Below, one piece after another: positions 34,607 to 43,266 of a stretch of 64,000 nt of DNA. The notes beneath the pieces are model-generated. The model saw nothing but the letters and a program-made list of their open reading frames with translations. It was not told where the DNA came from and did not search any database. The stretch is taken from contig NZ_JAGGPB010000023.1 in assembly GCF_018614055.1 (NCBI RefSeq), forward strand, positions 62,001-126,000. Direction: 5' to 3'. A program made the position numbers and the translations under genes. This DNA is from Streptomyces sp. ISL-98 (GTDB taxonomy: Bacteria; Actinomycetota; Actinomycetes; Streptomycetales; Streptomycetaceae). The number at the start of each line of letters is the position of its first letter. The stretch's first letter is position 1.

Positions 34607-34802
34607 ACGTCATTTGTCCGTCCCCGAAGCAGCGGTATTCCTCGGGGGAGAACGCTACGTACGACGCCTCATTGCCGAACGACGCATCACCTTCGTCAAG
34701 GACAAGCGCCGCGTCCTCATTCCAGAGAGCGTCGTGGCTGAGTACCTGGCAGCGCGTACCGTCCCCGCGCTCAGTCAGACGCGGCGCAGGAGGGCCGCCT
34801 AG
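34599..34802 (+). CDS. xis: Excisionase (Xis), MerR/helix-turn-helix type
   Basis: 67 aa from TTG 34599, with GGAGG 8 bases upstream. RHLSVPEAAVFLGGERYVRRLIAERR followed by RRVLIPESVVAEYLAART is the standard excisionase-family DNA-binding pattern. It overlaps the end of the ATPase gene and its TAG overlaps the integrase GTG, so Xis and Int are made together. Confidence 0.85.
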   Translation: MLERHLSVPEAAVFLGGERYVRRLIAERRITFVKDKRRVLIPESVVAEYLAARTVPALSQTRRRRAA

Positions 34803-35983
34803 TGTCCAAGCGGGGACCAAAGCCAGGTAAGAACATGCGGCGGTTCGGAGCGGTACGCCGGTACCGCTCTGGTCGCTGGACGGCTTCCTATCTGGATCTG
34901 GCTGGCCAGCGGAGGCGAGCCCCAGAGACGTTCGAGACCCAGGCCGACGCGGAAGTCTGGCTCTCGCAGGTCGAGGCGGATCTCACCCGTGGGCACTGGC
35001 GCGACCCGGACGCCGGCGCCGTCAACTTCAAGGTGTACGCCTTGAAGTGGGTGGATGAGCGTGGGGTCATGCCGACCACGGATGAGCTGTACAGGCGCCT
35101 GCTGCGGCTCCACATCCTCCCGGCTTTCGAGTCGTACGACCTGGATCAGATCACCCCGCCGCGGGTGCGTGAGTGGAGAGCCGAGCGACTCGCCACCACG
35201 GGCTCCACCACGGTGGCCAAGTCGTACCGGCTGCTGAAAGCCATCCTGGAGACCGCGGCCGACGACGAACTGATCCGCCGGAATCCATGCCGGATCAGGG
35301 GTGCAGGGAAGGAGTCTGCGGCGGAGCGCGAGATCGCCACTGTGGAGCAGGTGGACGCCCTTGCCAAAGCGGTCGGCATCCGTTGGCGCCTGATGGTCTA
35401 CCTCGGGGCGTACGGCCCGATGCGCCCGGAGGAGCAAGCCGAATTGAGGCGCAAGGACGTGGATTTGGACTCCATGACGATTCGGGTCAGGAAGGCCGCC
35501 CCGGAGCTGAACACCGGAAAGCGTGCTGAGGGCAACACGAAGTCGGAGGCGGGCAAGCGGTACATCGTCCTGCCGGACTTCCTGCACACGGACCTGCGCC
35601 GGCACCTCGACTGGTACGCGGAGAAGGGTCCGGACGGTCTCCTCTTCGTGGGCGAGAAGGGCGCACCCTTCCGACGCACTTCGTTCGGTCGGAAGTGGCG
35701 GAAGGCTCGCGCGAAGGTGGGAGTGCCGGACGGCTTCCGGTTCTACGATCTTCGTCACACCGGGCACACTCTGTCGACGCGGTCCGGCGCCACGCTCAAG
35801 GACACGATGGTTCGGGCCGGACAGTCGTCCGAAAGGGCGGCGCTCATCTATCAGCACTCGGACCGAGAGCGTCAGAAAGAGGTCGCGAGCGGGCTGGACA
35901 AGATGGTCCGCGCCGCCCGGAAGGAGACCTCTGACCAGCCCGAAGAGGGGGCAGGTGGTGCACAGGTGGTGCGCGACGCCTGA
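34802..35983 (+). CDS. int: Tyrosine site-specific integrase
   Basis: 393 aa. N-terminal arm-binding domain, SAM-like core-binding domain (about 60-160), and catalytic domain with Arg in AYGPMRPEEQAEL, the FYDLRHTGHTL block and nucleophile Tyr in ALIYQHSDRERQ. The expected GLR is replaced by PMRPEE. Terminates four bases before attR. It should catalyse recombination in the tRNA-Gly anticodon-loop segment. Confidence 0.93.
   Translation: MSKRGPKPGKNMRRFGAVRRYRSGRWTASYLDLAGQRRRAPETFETQADAEVWLSQVEADLTRGHWRDPDAGAVNFKVYALKWVDERGVMPTTDELYRRLLRLHILPAFESYDLDQITPPRVREWRAERLATTGSTTVAKSYRLLKAILETAADDELIRRNPCRIRGAGKESAAEREIATVEQVDALAKAVGIRWRLMVYLGAYGPMRPEEQAELRRKDVDLDSMTIRVRKAAPELNTGKRAEGNTKSEAGKRYIVLPDFLHTDLRRHLDWYAEKGPDGLLFVGEKGAPFRRTSFGRKWRKARAKVGVPDGFRFYDLRHTGHTLSTRSGATLKDTMVRAGQSSERAALIYQHSDRERQKEVASGLDKMVRAARKETSDQPEEGAGGAQVVRDA
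35953..35972. repeat. Right candidate integrase arm sites
   Basis: AGGTGGTGC at 35953 and 35964, 11 bases apart, inside the last codons of int. They match the three sites at the left end (18078-18107). Confidence 0.55.
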
Positions 35984-35986
35984 ATC

Positions 35987-36090
35987 GGTCTAGACAACAC
36001 AATGGCCCAGGTCGGGGATCATGTCCCTGGCCTGGGCCTTTTTCTTTGGAGCGGGTGACGAGAATCGAACTCGCGCTCTGAGCTTGGGAA
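35987..36090. repeat. attR
   Basis: 104 bp copy of attL. It supplies the 3' half of the intact tRNA-Gly and its terminator, so the integration restores both. Confidence 0.93.
36004..36038. terminator. Hairpin terminator shared by int and tRNA-Gly
   Basis: GGCCCAGG pairs with CCTGGGCC, with inner GGGGA/TCCC pairing. TTTTT follows on the plus strand, ending int transcription; on the minus strand it lies 9 bases past the tRNA. A second copy is at 17884-17918 in attL. Confidence 0.8.
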
Positions 36091-36120
36091 GCTCATGTTC
36101 TACCATTAAACTACACCCGC
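36047..36120 (-). tRNA. tRNA-Gly (CCC)
   Basis: Cloverleaf readable on the minus strand: acceptor GCGGGTG/CACCCGC, anticodon stem TGAGC/GCTCA with loop TTCCCAA (anticodon CCC), GTTCGATTC T-loop, encoded CCA. It is the AICE integration site. Confidence 0.96.
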
Positions 36121-36306
36121 GTGAGGGGCCGTTGGTTCGGCACCGCATCGTCGCACACTGTACCCCATGTCCCGCTCTTCGTGCATTTGCCGAGGCGTTT
36201 TCGTGGTGGGGTTCGGGCGTACCTTTGGGGGCGGAGTGCCGCCTGGAGTGGCGTCCCGTTCATCCCCTAATGTGGCTTTCTCGTCCACGCTTGGGGAAGG
36301 GACTTG

Positions 36307-36483
36307 ATGGACTTGATGGAGCCCACCGTCGTCCGTTGTGCCGAGGGGCACGTGTTCAGCACCACATCGTTCCCGCTGCAGCAGCTCGGGGCCGGCCGTA
36401 TCGGGCCGGGGCGGCTCATCCGGTGTCCGCGGTGTGCGCGGCTCAGGCATGCGGTGCCCGTGGTGCTGGAGCAGCAGCGTTAG
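36307..36483 (+). CDS. Small conserved zinc-ribbon-like protein
   Basis: 58 aa from ATG 36307 (GGAAGGG just upstream; ATG 36316 is an alternative). Sequence includes VVRCAEGHVFSTTSFPLQQLG and LIRCPRCARLRHAVP, giving a C-x3-H plus C-x2-C pattern fit for one zinc. Small proteins of this type are found near dcd in streptomycetes, to my recollection. Function unknown. Confidence 0.65.
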   Translation: MDLMEPTVVRCAEGHVFSTTSFPLQQLGAGRIGPGRLIRCPRCARLRHAVPVVLEQQR

Positions 36484-36564
36484 TGAGCGGTTGAGACGTC
36501 CGTGAGGGAGCGCGTGGGGCCGTCCGATTGGGGCGGGCCCGCGCGCTCTGCGTATCCTCGGGGC

Positions 36565-37140
36565 GTGCTTCTCTCAGACAAGGACATCCGGGCCGAGATC
36601 GACGCCGGACGCGTGCGCATTGATCCGTACGACGAATCTATGGTGCAGCCCTCGAGCATCGACGTGCGGCTGGACCGCTACTTCCGGGTGTTCGAGAACC
36701 ACCGCTACCCGCATATTGATCCGGCCGTCGAGCAGGCCGATCTGACGCGGCTGGTCGAGCCGGACGGGGACGAGGCGTTCATCCTGCACCCCGGTGAGTT
36801 CGTTCTCGCTTCTACGTACGAGACGATCACTCTGCCGGACAATCTTGCGTCCCGGCTGGAGGGGAAGAGCTCGCTCGGGCGGCTCGGGCTCGTTACCCAT
36901 TCGACTGCCGGTTTTATTGACCCCGGGTTCTCCGGGCATGTCACGCTTGAGCTGTCCAATCTCGCTACGCTGCCGATCAAGCTGTGGCCGGGAATGAAGA
37001 TCGGGCAGCTGTGCATGTTCCAGCTGAGCTCGCCCACCGAGTTCCCGTACGGTTCCGAGCGGTACGGGTCGCGCTATCAGGGGCAGCGCGGGCCGACGGC
37101 CTCGCGCTCCTTCCTCAATTTTCATCGGACGCAGGTGTGA
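36565..37140 (+). CDS. dcd: dCTP deaminase
   Basis: 191 aa from GTG 36565. Deaminates dCTP to dUTP for thymidylate synthesis. Signature segments: LLSDKDIRAEI, VQPSSIDVRLD, the catalytic SRLEGKSSLGRLGL, then HSTAGFIDPGFSGHVTLEL with active-site Glu, and YQGQRGPTASR at the C-terminus. Seven bases from the following phosphoribosyltransferase, a likely nucleotide-metabolism pair. Confidence 0.97.
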   Translation: MLLSDKDIRAEIDAGRVRIDPYDESMVQPSSIDVRLDRYFRVFENHRYPHIDPAVEQADLTRLVEPDGDEAFILHPGEFVLASTYETITLPDNLASRLEGKSSLGRLGLVTHSTAGFIDPGFSGHVTLELSNLATLPIKLWPGMKIGQLCMFQLSSPTEFPYGSERYGSRYQGQRGPTASRSFLNFHRTQV

Positions 37141-37147
37141 TGCGGGT

Positions 37148-37645
37148 ATGAGTGACGTACGAGAGAACCTGACCTACGACGGGTTCGGTAAAGCGGTTCG
37201 CGAGCTCGCGCAGACCATTGCCGACGACGGGTACGAGCCCGACATCGTGCTCAGCATCGCCCGCGGTGGCGTTTTCGTGGCGGGTGGGCTTGCTTATGCG
37301 CTGGATGTGAAGAATATCCATCTCGTGAATGTCGAGTTCTATACCGGGGTCGGCACGACCCTGGAGATGCCGGTCATGCTGGCGCCCGTGCCCGACGCGA
37401 TCGACTTCAGCAATAAAAAGGTACTGATCACGGACGACGTCGCCGACACCGGCAAGACGCTCAAGCTCGTGCACGATTTCTGCCTCGATCATGTCGCCGA
37501 GGTTCGCAGTGCCGTTGTTTATGAGAAGTCGCACTCGTTGGTGAAGTGCGAGTACGTCTGGAAGCGCACCGACGAGTGGATCAACTTCCCGTGGAGTGTG
37601 GAGAAGCCGGTCGTGCGTCGTGCTGGGCAAGTCCTCGATGCGTAA
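37148..37645 (+). CDS. Purine phosphoribosyltransferase-like protein
   Basis: 165 aa. PRPP-binding loop VLITDDVADTGKTL and an N-terminal VLSIARGGVFVAGGLAYAL place it in the type I PRTase family, nearest xanthine-guanine or hypoxanthine types. Probably purine salvage; substrate not decidable from sequence. Followed by GAGTTT-rich DNA and a strong terminator. Confidence 0.88.
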   Translation: MSDVRENLTYDGFGKAVRELAQTIADDGYEPDIVLSIARGGVFVAGGLAYALDVKNIHLVNVEFYTGVGTTLEMPVMLAPVPDAIDFSNKKVLITDDVADTGKTLKLVHDFCLDHVAEVRSAVVYEKSHSLVKCEYVWKRTDEWINFPWSVEKPVVRRAGQVLDA

Positions 37646-37685
37646 GCGTTGAGTTTGGATTTGAGTTTGAGTTTGGATGTCAGAA

Positions 37686-37717
37686 GGCCCCGGTGCGGGT
37701 TCGCACCGGGGCCCTTT
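37686..37717 (+). terminator. Rho-independent-type terminator after the PRTase gene
   Basis: 12-base perfect arms (GGCCCCGGTGCG) around GGTT, followed by CTTT. Lies between convergent genes and may serve both. Confidence 0.85.
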
Positions 37718-37743
37718 GTGTGTTGAGTTGTTGAGTCGGTGGG

Positions 37744-38658
37744 TTAGATCGTGCCCAGCTTGATCAAGGACAGCAGGGCGATCAGCTGGATCGCCGACGA
37801 GCCCAGTGCCTTCGGCCACGGCAGGTCGTGCGACTTGCTCACCATCGAGGTGAAGAGCGCCGCCGCTCCCAGCCAGGTGACCCAGCCCAGCACCTGGACC
37901 AGGGAGTTCTCGCCGCCCAGGAAGAGCGCGAAGACCAGACGCGGGGCGTCCGTCAGCGACATGATCAGCATGGAGAGGCCGACGGTCGGCTGCCAGGAGC
38001 CGTTGCCGCCCAGTTGGCGCGCGAGGGTGTGCGTCACGCCGCCCAGGATCAGGCCGCAGACGATCATCGCGATGCCGGTGGTCAGGACGTACGGGATGGC
38101 GTTGGAGAGCGTCGCGTTGATCGCTTCGTCGCGCGCCTTGTCGAAGCCGAAGATCGCGAGCAGTCCGTAGAGGAATGTCACGATCAGGGCCGGGCCCCAC
38201 ACCGCGTAGTCGCGCATCTGCCAGAACGTCGGGCCCGGGCGCAGCACGATGCCGCTCAGCAGCTGCTTCCAGTGCAGCCGCGGGCCGGCGGGCTGGGCGG
38301 GGGCGTTGCCGACGGGGTATGTGGTGCCGTCGCCGTACGGGTCCTCGCCGATGCTGAATGCCTGCGTGTGGCCCGGGTTGTTGTTGCTGTTGGCGTACGG
38401 GTCACCACCCCCTTGGCCGCCGTACGGGGGCTGCGGGCCATGCTGTCCCTGGCCCTGCCCATGCCCCTGGTACGGGTCGCCGAAGTACTCGGGCTCGCCG
38501 TGCTGCCCGCCGTACTGCGGCGCCTGCGGCCACTGCTGCTGGCCGTACGGGGGCTGAGGCGATGCCTGTTGCCCGTACGGCTGTTGCTGCGGGTGCCGCT
38601 GCGGTTGTTGTTGCGGGGTGCGGTTGTCCCGGCCGCGTCCGATCCTGAATCCAGCCAC
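37744..38658 (-). CDS. Yip1-family membrane protein
   Basis: 304 aa from GTG 38658 (VAGFRIGRGRDN). Residues 15-120 are Gln/Pro/Gly/Tyr-rich low complexity (QQPYGQQ, PPYGQQQ). Residues 135-300 hold five hydrophobic helices beginning SGIVLRPGPTFWQMRDYAVWG, the Yip1 pattern. Function in actinobacteria is unknown. The upstream frame to 38739 lacks a ribosome site. Confidence 0.85.
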   Translation of the reverse strand: MAGFRIGRGRDNRTPQQQPQRHPQQQPYGQQASPQPPYGQQQWPQAPQYGGQHGEPEYFGDPYQGHGQGQGQHGPQPPYGGQGGGDPYANSNNNPGHTQAFSIGEDPYGDGTTYPVGNAPAQPAGPRLHWKQLLSGIVLRPGPTFWQMRDYAVWGPALIVTFLYGLLAIFGFDKARDEAINATLSNAIPYVLTTGIAMIVCGLILGGVTHTLARQLGGNGSWQPTVGLSMLIMSLTDAPRLVFALFLGGENSLVQVLGWVTWLGAAALFTSMVSKSHDLPWPKALGSSAIQLIALLSLIKLGTI

Positions 38659-38798
38659 GTAATCGAACGTACCTGGTCCGCATGGGCCGAGTGCCGGGCC
38701 TGCCCCAACAGGCCCGGCTTTGCGGCCGAGCTGTGACATCCCTTAGGGGGTCCCTGACGGGTTGTCCCCAGGAGGGCTGTTGCGTGCGGTGCCTGCCG

Positions 38799-40214
38799 TC
38801 AGTTGGCCAGTGCCGCGCCGAACGAGGCGCTTCCCGCCAGGCCCGCGTCGCGCGCGGTGAGCGACACCGAGCGGGTGGTCGTGGTGCCGGTGGTGCTGCC
38901 GGGGAGCACGGTCACGGAGCCGTAGGAGTTCTCCAGCGGGGCGCCCACGGTGAGCTCGGCGCGGCCGTCCTTGTTCAGGTCCCTGAGGCGTACCGAGCTG
39001 CCGAAGCTGTCGTACGACTCGGCGCCGCCGGGGACGCCGGCGGTGTCCTGGGTGAAGGTCTTGGCGCCGGTGGTGGTCAGGCCGGTCGCCGAGCCGTAGA
39101 GGACGGTGACCGAACCGGCGTTCCGCTTCGTGCCGAGGGCCTCGCCCGGGGCGCCCACCACGACGTCCGCGTAGCCGTCGCCGTTGGCATCGCCGACCGC
39201 GATCGTCGCTCCGAACCCGTCGCCGTCCTCGCCGCCGCCGGGTACGCCCGCCGTGTCCTGGTGGACGATCGTGGGCTTCTGGGCCGGGTCGGGGCCCGTG
39301 GGGCCGCCGTACCAGACGGTGATGCGGCCGCCCTTGGCGGTGTTCGGGCCCGAGACGTCGCCGAGGACCAGGTCGCCGTAGCCGTCCTTGTTGATGTCGC
39401 CGGTCGCGCCCGCGTCGCCGTCCGTGTTGCTCATCGTCGTGATGCTGTTCTGGGTGCCGGTCCAGCGGTGGTAGCGGATCCAGCCGCCCAGGTCGTTGTC
39501 CGTGTTGAACGGGTAGAGGCGCTCGGCGGCCCCGTCGCCGCTGAGGTCACCGGCGATGGCGGTGTACGTCGAACCCTCCGCCTCGGCGCGCTGGCCGACC
39601 GGGACCCCGGCCTTGGTGAAGGGGCCGTAGTACGTGCGCGTGTGGTCCTGGCCGGTCGCCGTCACGTCCTGGTGGCCGTCGCCGTTGAAGTCGCCGGTCG
39701 CCGTGCCGCTGCCGAAGTACGCGTTGTCGGGGACGTACGAGGGCACGGGCAGGTTCGCGCTGCCGGTGCCGGTGATGCCGGTGCTGCTGCCCCAGAGGAC
39801 GGTGAGGCTGCCCCGGAACGGCTTGTCGGCGGTGCCCTCCCAGACGGCTGCGACGACCAGGTCGGCGTAGCCGTCCTCGTTGAGGTCGGCGGAGGAGAGG
39901 CTGTTGCCGAAGCGGTCCATGCTCTCGGCGGTGCCGGGGACGCCGGAGGAGTTCTGGGTGATGACCGTGCGCCTGGCGGTGGAGGTTATGCCGGAGGAGG
40001 AGCCGTACAGGACGACTACGGCGCCGGCGTTGTCGGCCGAGCCGACGTGGTGGCCGTCTGCGCTGATGGCCAGGTCGCGGTAGCCGTCGCCGTTGAAGTC
40101 GTCGGAGAGCTTGGCGGGGGCGGCGGAGGCGGTGGCCGCGGGGAGCGTGAGAGGCGTCAGGGCCGCGGCCAGGAGGGTGGCGGCGAGGGCTGCGGCGCGG
40201 GGGTGCTTGCGCAT
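38799..40214 (-). CDS. Secreted FG-GAP (integrin α-like) repeat protein
   Basis: 471 aa from ATG 40214. Signal peptide (RAAALAATLLAAALTPLTLP, ATASAAPA cleavage). About seven FG-GAP repeats each with a DxNxDGxxD calcium loop (DFNGDGYRDLAI, DLNEDGYADLVV, DINKDGYGDLVL, DANGDGYADVVV, DLNKDGRAELTV), giving a seven-bladed propeller. Extracellular role unknown, possibly adhesion or cell-wall interaction. First of three paralogues on this strand. Confidence 0.9.
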   Translation of the reverse strand: MRKHPRAAALAATLLAAALTPLTLPAATASAAPAKLSDDFNGDGYRDLAISADGHHVGSADNAGAVVVLYGSSSGITSTARRTVITQNSSGVPGTAESMDRFGNSLSSADLNEDGYADLVVAAVWEGTADKPFRGSLTVLWGSSTGITGTGSANLPVPSYVPDNAYFGSGTATGDFNGDGHQDVTATGQDHTRTYYGPFTKAGVPVGQRAEAEGSTYTAIAGDLSGDGAAERLYPFNTDNDLGGWIRYHRWTGTQNSITTMSNTDGDAGATGDINKDGYGDLVLGDVSGPNTAKGGRITVWYGGPTGPDPAQKPTIVHQDTAGVPGGGEDGDGFGATIAVGDANGDGYADVVVGAPGEALGTKRNAGSVTVLYGSATGLTTTGAKTFTQDTAGVPGGAESYDSFGSSVRLRDLNKDGRAELTVGAPLENSYGSVTVLPGSTTGTTTTRSVSLTARDAGLAGSASFGAALAN

Positions 40215-40265
40215 GGGCGGGTCCTTGTGGAGTGGCGCGGGTGGGTGGTGCGGGGGTGCGGGATC

Positions 40266-40358
40266 GGCTGGTGCCGGTGGGAGTGTGTGCGGGACTGGCT
40301 GGTGCCGTTGGGGGTGTGTGCGGGACTGGCTGGTGCCGGTGGGGGCGCGAGGGGGCGT
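40266..40358. repeat. Three tandem 31-bp repeats
   Basis: The unit beginning GGCTGGTGCCG restarts at 40266, 40297 and 40328 with one- to four-base differences. It lies in the 313-base gap between two FG-GAP genes, where no gene is seen; it spans the likely promoter of the 38799-40214 gene. Confidence 0.7.
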
Positions 40359-40527
40359 GCCGCTCCGGGGGCGGCATTCGGGACGCATGTTCTTGCTGCC
40401 GGGCGGGGGCTGCGTTCGCGAGGCCAGTGATCAGCGCACACATCACGCTCTGCGTCCCGGACACCGCCCCCTCCGCGACCCGCCCCCTCGCGCCGGTGGG
40501 TGGTGGCCACGCACCGGCGCGCGTTCG

Positions 40528-41991
40528 TCAGCCCGAGATGTTCAGGCCCAGCACCGGTGAGCCCGTTGTCGACAGGCCTGTGGCCGTCAGGCCCAGGCCC
40601 CTGCCGTACGTCGAGATCTTCGTGCCGTCGGAACGGAATGCCACCACGTAACCGTTACCGGCGTTCTCCCAGGGCACGCCGACCGTCAGGTCCGCCTTGC
40701 CGTCGCCGGTCGTGTCGGAGAGGAAGACCTCGCCGCCGAAGCCGTCGAGCTTCTCGCCGGTGCCGGGGACGCCGGGGGTTTCCTGCTCGATCGCCTGCGC
40801 GCCCGTGTCGGAGAAGCCGGTCGGGGTGCCGTAGACGACCGTCACCATGCCGGTGTCGGCCACGCCCGCGAGGTCCTCGTTGGGGGCGCCGATGGCCAGG
40901 TCCTGGAGACCGTCGCCGTTGATGTCGCCCAGGGAGAGTTCCCCGCCGAACAGGTCGCCCCTCTCGGAGCCGCCGGGGACGCCGGGGCTGTCCTGGGTGA
41001 TGGTGTCCTGGCCGCCGGTCGGGCCGCTCGCCGTGCCGTAGACGACGTGGACGGCGCCGCCCACGGAGACGCCCGGCTTCTCGTCCCAGGTGTTGCCGAT
41101 GACGATGTCGCCGTAGCCGTCGCCGTTGGTGTCGCCAATGTCGGTGATGATGCCCGCAGGGAGCTTCTTGGCGCCCGTCGTGGTGATGCCGGAAGTGCTG
41201 CCCGGGAGGTAGTAGTTGGCGTTGTACGCGTACTCGCCGGTGCTGTCGCCCTCGTAGCCGTCGACGACCAGGTCGGTGCGGCCGTCGTTGTTCACGTTGC
41301 CGGCGGTGATGTTGAAGATGTCGGGGCCCTCGGCTGCGAGCACCGGTGCGGTGATCGTGTAACGGCCGCCCGTGCCGCCCGACTTGGTGAATCCGCCGCG
41401 GAAGAAGTCGATCTTGGTGTTGTCCGCCTTGGCGGCGAGGTCGGGCTTGCCGTCGCCGTTGAAGTCGCCTGCGGCCACGGCAGAACCGAAGCGGTCGTGC
41501 GAAGTGCTCGACGGGTCCGGGATGCTGATGCCGCCGGTCAGGCCGGTGGCGCCGCCGAATACGACCGTGAGGGAGCCGCCGTCGACGTCGGAGCCGACAT
41601 CCTCCAGGTACGCGCCGATGGCAAGGTCCGCGTAACCGTCGCTGTTGAAGTCCGCGGTGGCGGTGTGGCCGCCGAAGCGGTCGTTCTTCTCGGCGCCGCC
41701 CGGGATGCCCGGCGTCTCCTGGCTGATTGTCTGGATCTTCTGGGCGCCCGCGCCGTCCGGGGAACCGTAGAGGATCGTTACGGCGCCGGCGCCGCTCTGG
41801 CCGTTGATGGTGGCGCCGGAGGCGGAGACCGCCAGGTCGCGGTAGCCGTCGCCGTTGAAGTCGCCCTGCAGCCCGGACGGGGCAGCGAGGGCGGTGCCCG
41901 CTCCGGCGATCAGCAGGCCGCCGGTCAGCAGACCGCCGGTGAGGGCGGCCGCCGTGGCGGTGGCGAGGGTGGTACGGAGGCTTCTGTGCAT
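40528..41991 (-). CDS. Secreted FG-GAP repeat protein
   Basis: 487 aa with signal peptide (TLATATAAALTGGLLTGGLLIAGAG, then ALAAPSG). Repeats with calcium loops DFNGDGYRDLAV, DFNSDGYADLAI, DFNGDGKPDLAA, DTNGDGYGDIVI, DINGDGLQDLAI and DTTGDGKADLTV fold as a β-propeller. Paralogue of its neighbours; 313 bases upstream of the 38799 gene in transcription order. Confidence 0.9.
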   Translation of the reverse strand: MHRSLRTTLATATAAALTGGLLTGGLLIAGAGTALAAPSGLQGDFNGDGYRDLAVSASGATINGQSGAGAVTILYGSPDGAGAQKIQTISQETPGIPGGAEKNDRFGGHTATADFNSDGYADLAIGAYLEDVGSDVDGGSLTVVFGGATGLTGGISIPDPSSTSHDRFGSAVAAGDFNGDGKPDLAAKADNTKIDFFRGGFTKSGGTGGRYTITAPVLAAEGPDIFNITAGNVNNDGRTDLVVDGYEGDSTGEYAYNANYYLPGSTSGITTTGAKKLPAGIITDIGDTNGDGYGDIVIGNTWDEKPGVSVGGAVHVVYGTASGPTGGQDTITQDSPGVPGGSERGDLFGGELSLGDINGDGLQDLAIGAPNEDLAGVADTGMVTVVYGTPTGFSDTGAQAIEQETPGVPGTGEKLDGFGGEVFLSDTTGDGKADLTVGVPWENAGNGYVVAFRSDGTKISTYGRGLGLTATGLSTTGSPVLGLNISG

Positions 41992-42156
41992 GCGGAGTTC
42001 TCCTGCTGCATGCCGGGACGCATGGTGCGCGTCCGAGTCAATGGGGTGCGAATCGCACGTGTTTGCCGGGAGTTGATCTCTGGTACACGTGTGATCGGCG
42101 CACAGGAGACTGCTGATGGGGTCGAAGGGTTGTACGGGTCAGCGGTGTATTTGGTG

Positions 42157-43266
42157 TCAGCGGTGGGCGGTGGAGAAGAGCGCCGTGGAGAAGGCGGCGC
42201 CCTTCTTGCCGGTCCCCCAGTGGACGGCCACCAGATCGGTCGTCTCGCCCCGGTGCGTACGCACCACCGTGTCCGGCCGCTTGTCGCCGTCGAAGTCGGC
42301 GTACCGGAGTACGTCGGTGACCGCCGTACCCTCGCCCGCCGTGAGTTCGCCCGCAGGCAGCGCCTTCACGGCCTTGTAGGCGTACGTGCCGCCCGCGCGC
42401 CCGGGGCCTGCCGGGCCGCCGAGCAGCAGCTTTCCGCGGGCGGCCGCGCCGGGCTCGCGCGCGCGGGTGGCGGAGACGAAGTCGTCGTAACCGTCGCCGT
42501 TGACGTCCGCCTTCGGCTCGGGGGAGGAGAGGACCGGGCCGACGCCCGGCACTGCCCCGCCGGCCGCGCGCGGGGCTCCCGTGCGGGTGAACGGGCCGCG
42601 CAGGTAGCTGAACCGGCCGCCGCTGGCGGTCACCGCGAGGTCCTGGCTGCCGTCGCCGTCGAAGTCGCCGCAGACGGGGTGGTCGGGCCATTCGTTGCCG
42701 AAGCGGGCCGCTTCGGGGATGCGGAGCTTGACCGCCTTGCCGGTGAGGCCGTCCGGGCTGCCGAAGAGGATCTGGAGCGGTACGGGCGGCCTGCCCGTGC
42801 CGTTGAACGGCGGATCGGTGGTGACCACCAGGTCGGCGAAGCCGTCCTGGTCGAGGTCGCAGGCCGCCTCGGCGTCGAAGGCGGCCGGGAGGGTGCCCTC
42901 CGTGGTGGCGGCGTTGCGGGTGGGGGTGAGGAGCCGGCGTACGGCCGGGTCGGGGCCGCGCCCGGATCCGTACACGACACCGATGCCCGCGTCGTCGCCC
43001 AGCCGGTCCTCCGGGCCCTTGACCAGGTCGTTGAGCACGAGGTCGCGGTGGCCGTCACCGTTGAAGTCGTACGGGACGCGGCTGCCCCTGCCGTGCGGTA
43101 CGGGGCGCGTGGGCGGGGCGTCGGCCTTGTTCGCGAGGGCGGCGGTGGAGGGCTTGCCGCCTCCCTTCGCGCCGTCTCCCGATGCGGAGGGTCTGTCGGC
43201 GGAGGCGCTGCAGCCCGCCAGGAATACCGCGCAGCCCACTGCTGCCGCTGCGATTCCTCTTCGCAC
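42157..43266 (-). CDS. FG-GAP repeat lipoprotein
   Basis: 369 aa. Lipobox FLAGC after a short basic and hydrophobic leader (RRGIAAAAVGCAV), so it should be anchored in the outer face of the membrane, unlike its two paralogues. Calcium-loop repeats DFNGDGHRDLVL, DLDQDGFADLVV, DFDGDGSQDLAV, DVNGDGYDDFVS. Fewer repeats than the others. Confidence 0.9.
   Translation of the reverse strand: MRRGIAAAAVGCAVFLAGCSASADRPSASGDGAKGGGKPSTAALANKADAPPTRPVPHGRGSRVPYDFNGDGHRDLVLNDLVKGPEDRLGDDAGIGVVYGSGRGPDPAVRRLLTPTRNAATTEGTLPAAFDAEAACDLDQDGFADLVVTTDPPFNGTGRPPVPLQILFGSPDGLTGKAVKLRIPEAARFGNEWPDHPVCGDFDGDGSQDLAVTASGGRFSYLRGPFTRTGAPRAAGGAVPGVGPVLSSPEPKADVNGDGYDDFVSATRAREPGAAARGKLLLGGPAGPGRAGGTYAYKAVKALPAGELTAGEGTAVTDVLRYADFDGDKRPDTVVRTHRGETTDLVAVHWGTGKKGAAFSTALFSTAHR

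Larger units (their letters stand above)
17867..36090. mobile_element. Integrated AICE (pSAM2-like) in tRNA-Gly(CCC)
   Basis: About 18.1 kb between direct repeats of about 103 bp (17867-17969 and 35987-36090). It carries the AICE hallmark set: tyrosine integrase and Xis next to one end, a replication pair (prim-pol and RecA-like ATPase), an FtsK-type TraB, DUF2637 and small membrane spread-type proteins and a GntR repressor. The right repeat completes a functional tRNA-Gly. Cargo sits at the left (18.3-24.8 kb). All core genes look intact, so excision and transfer may still work. Confidence 0.93.

Noticed and set aside
36307..36315. Start of the small zinc-ribbon protein at ATG 36316 instead of 36307
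   Set aside because: The ribosome site GGAAGGG is too far from 36316, though the shorter form cannot be excluded.
40266..40358. CRISPR-like array
   Set aside because: The repeats are head-to-tail without spacers and number only three; no cas genes are present.
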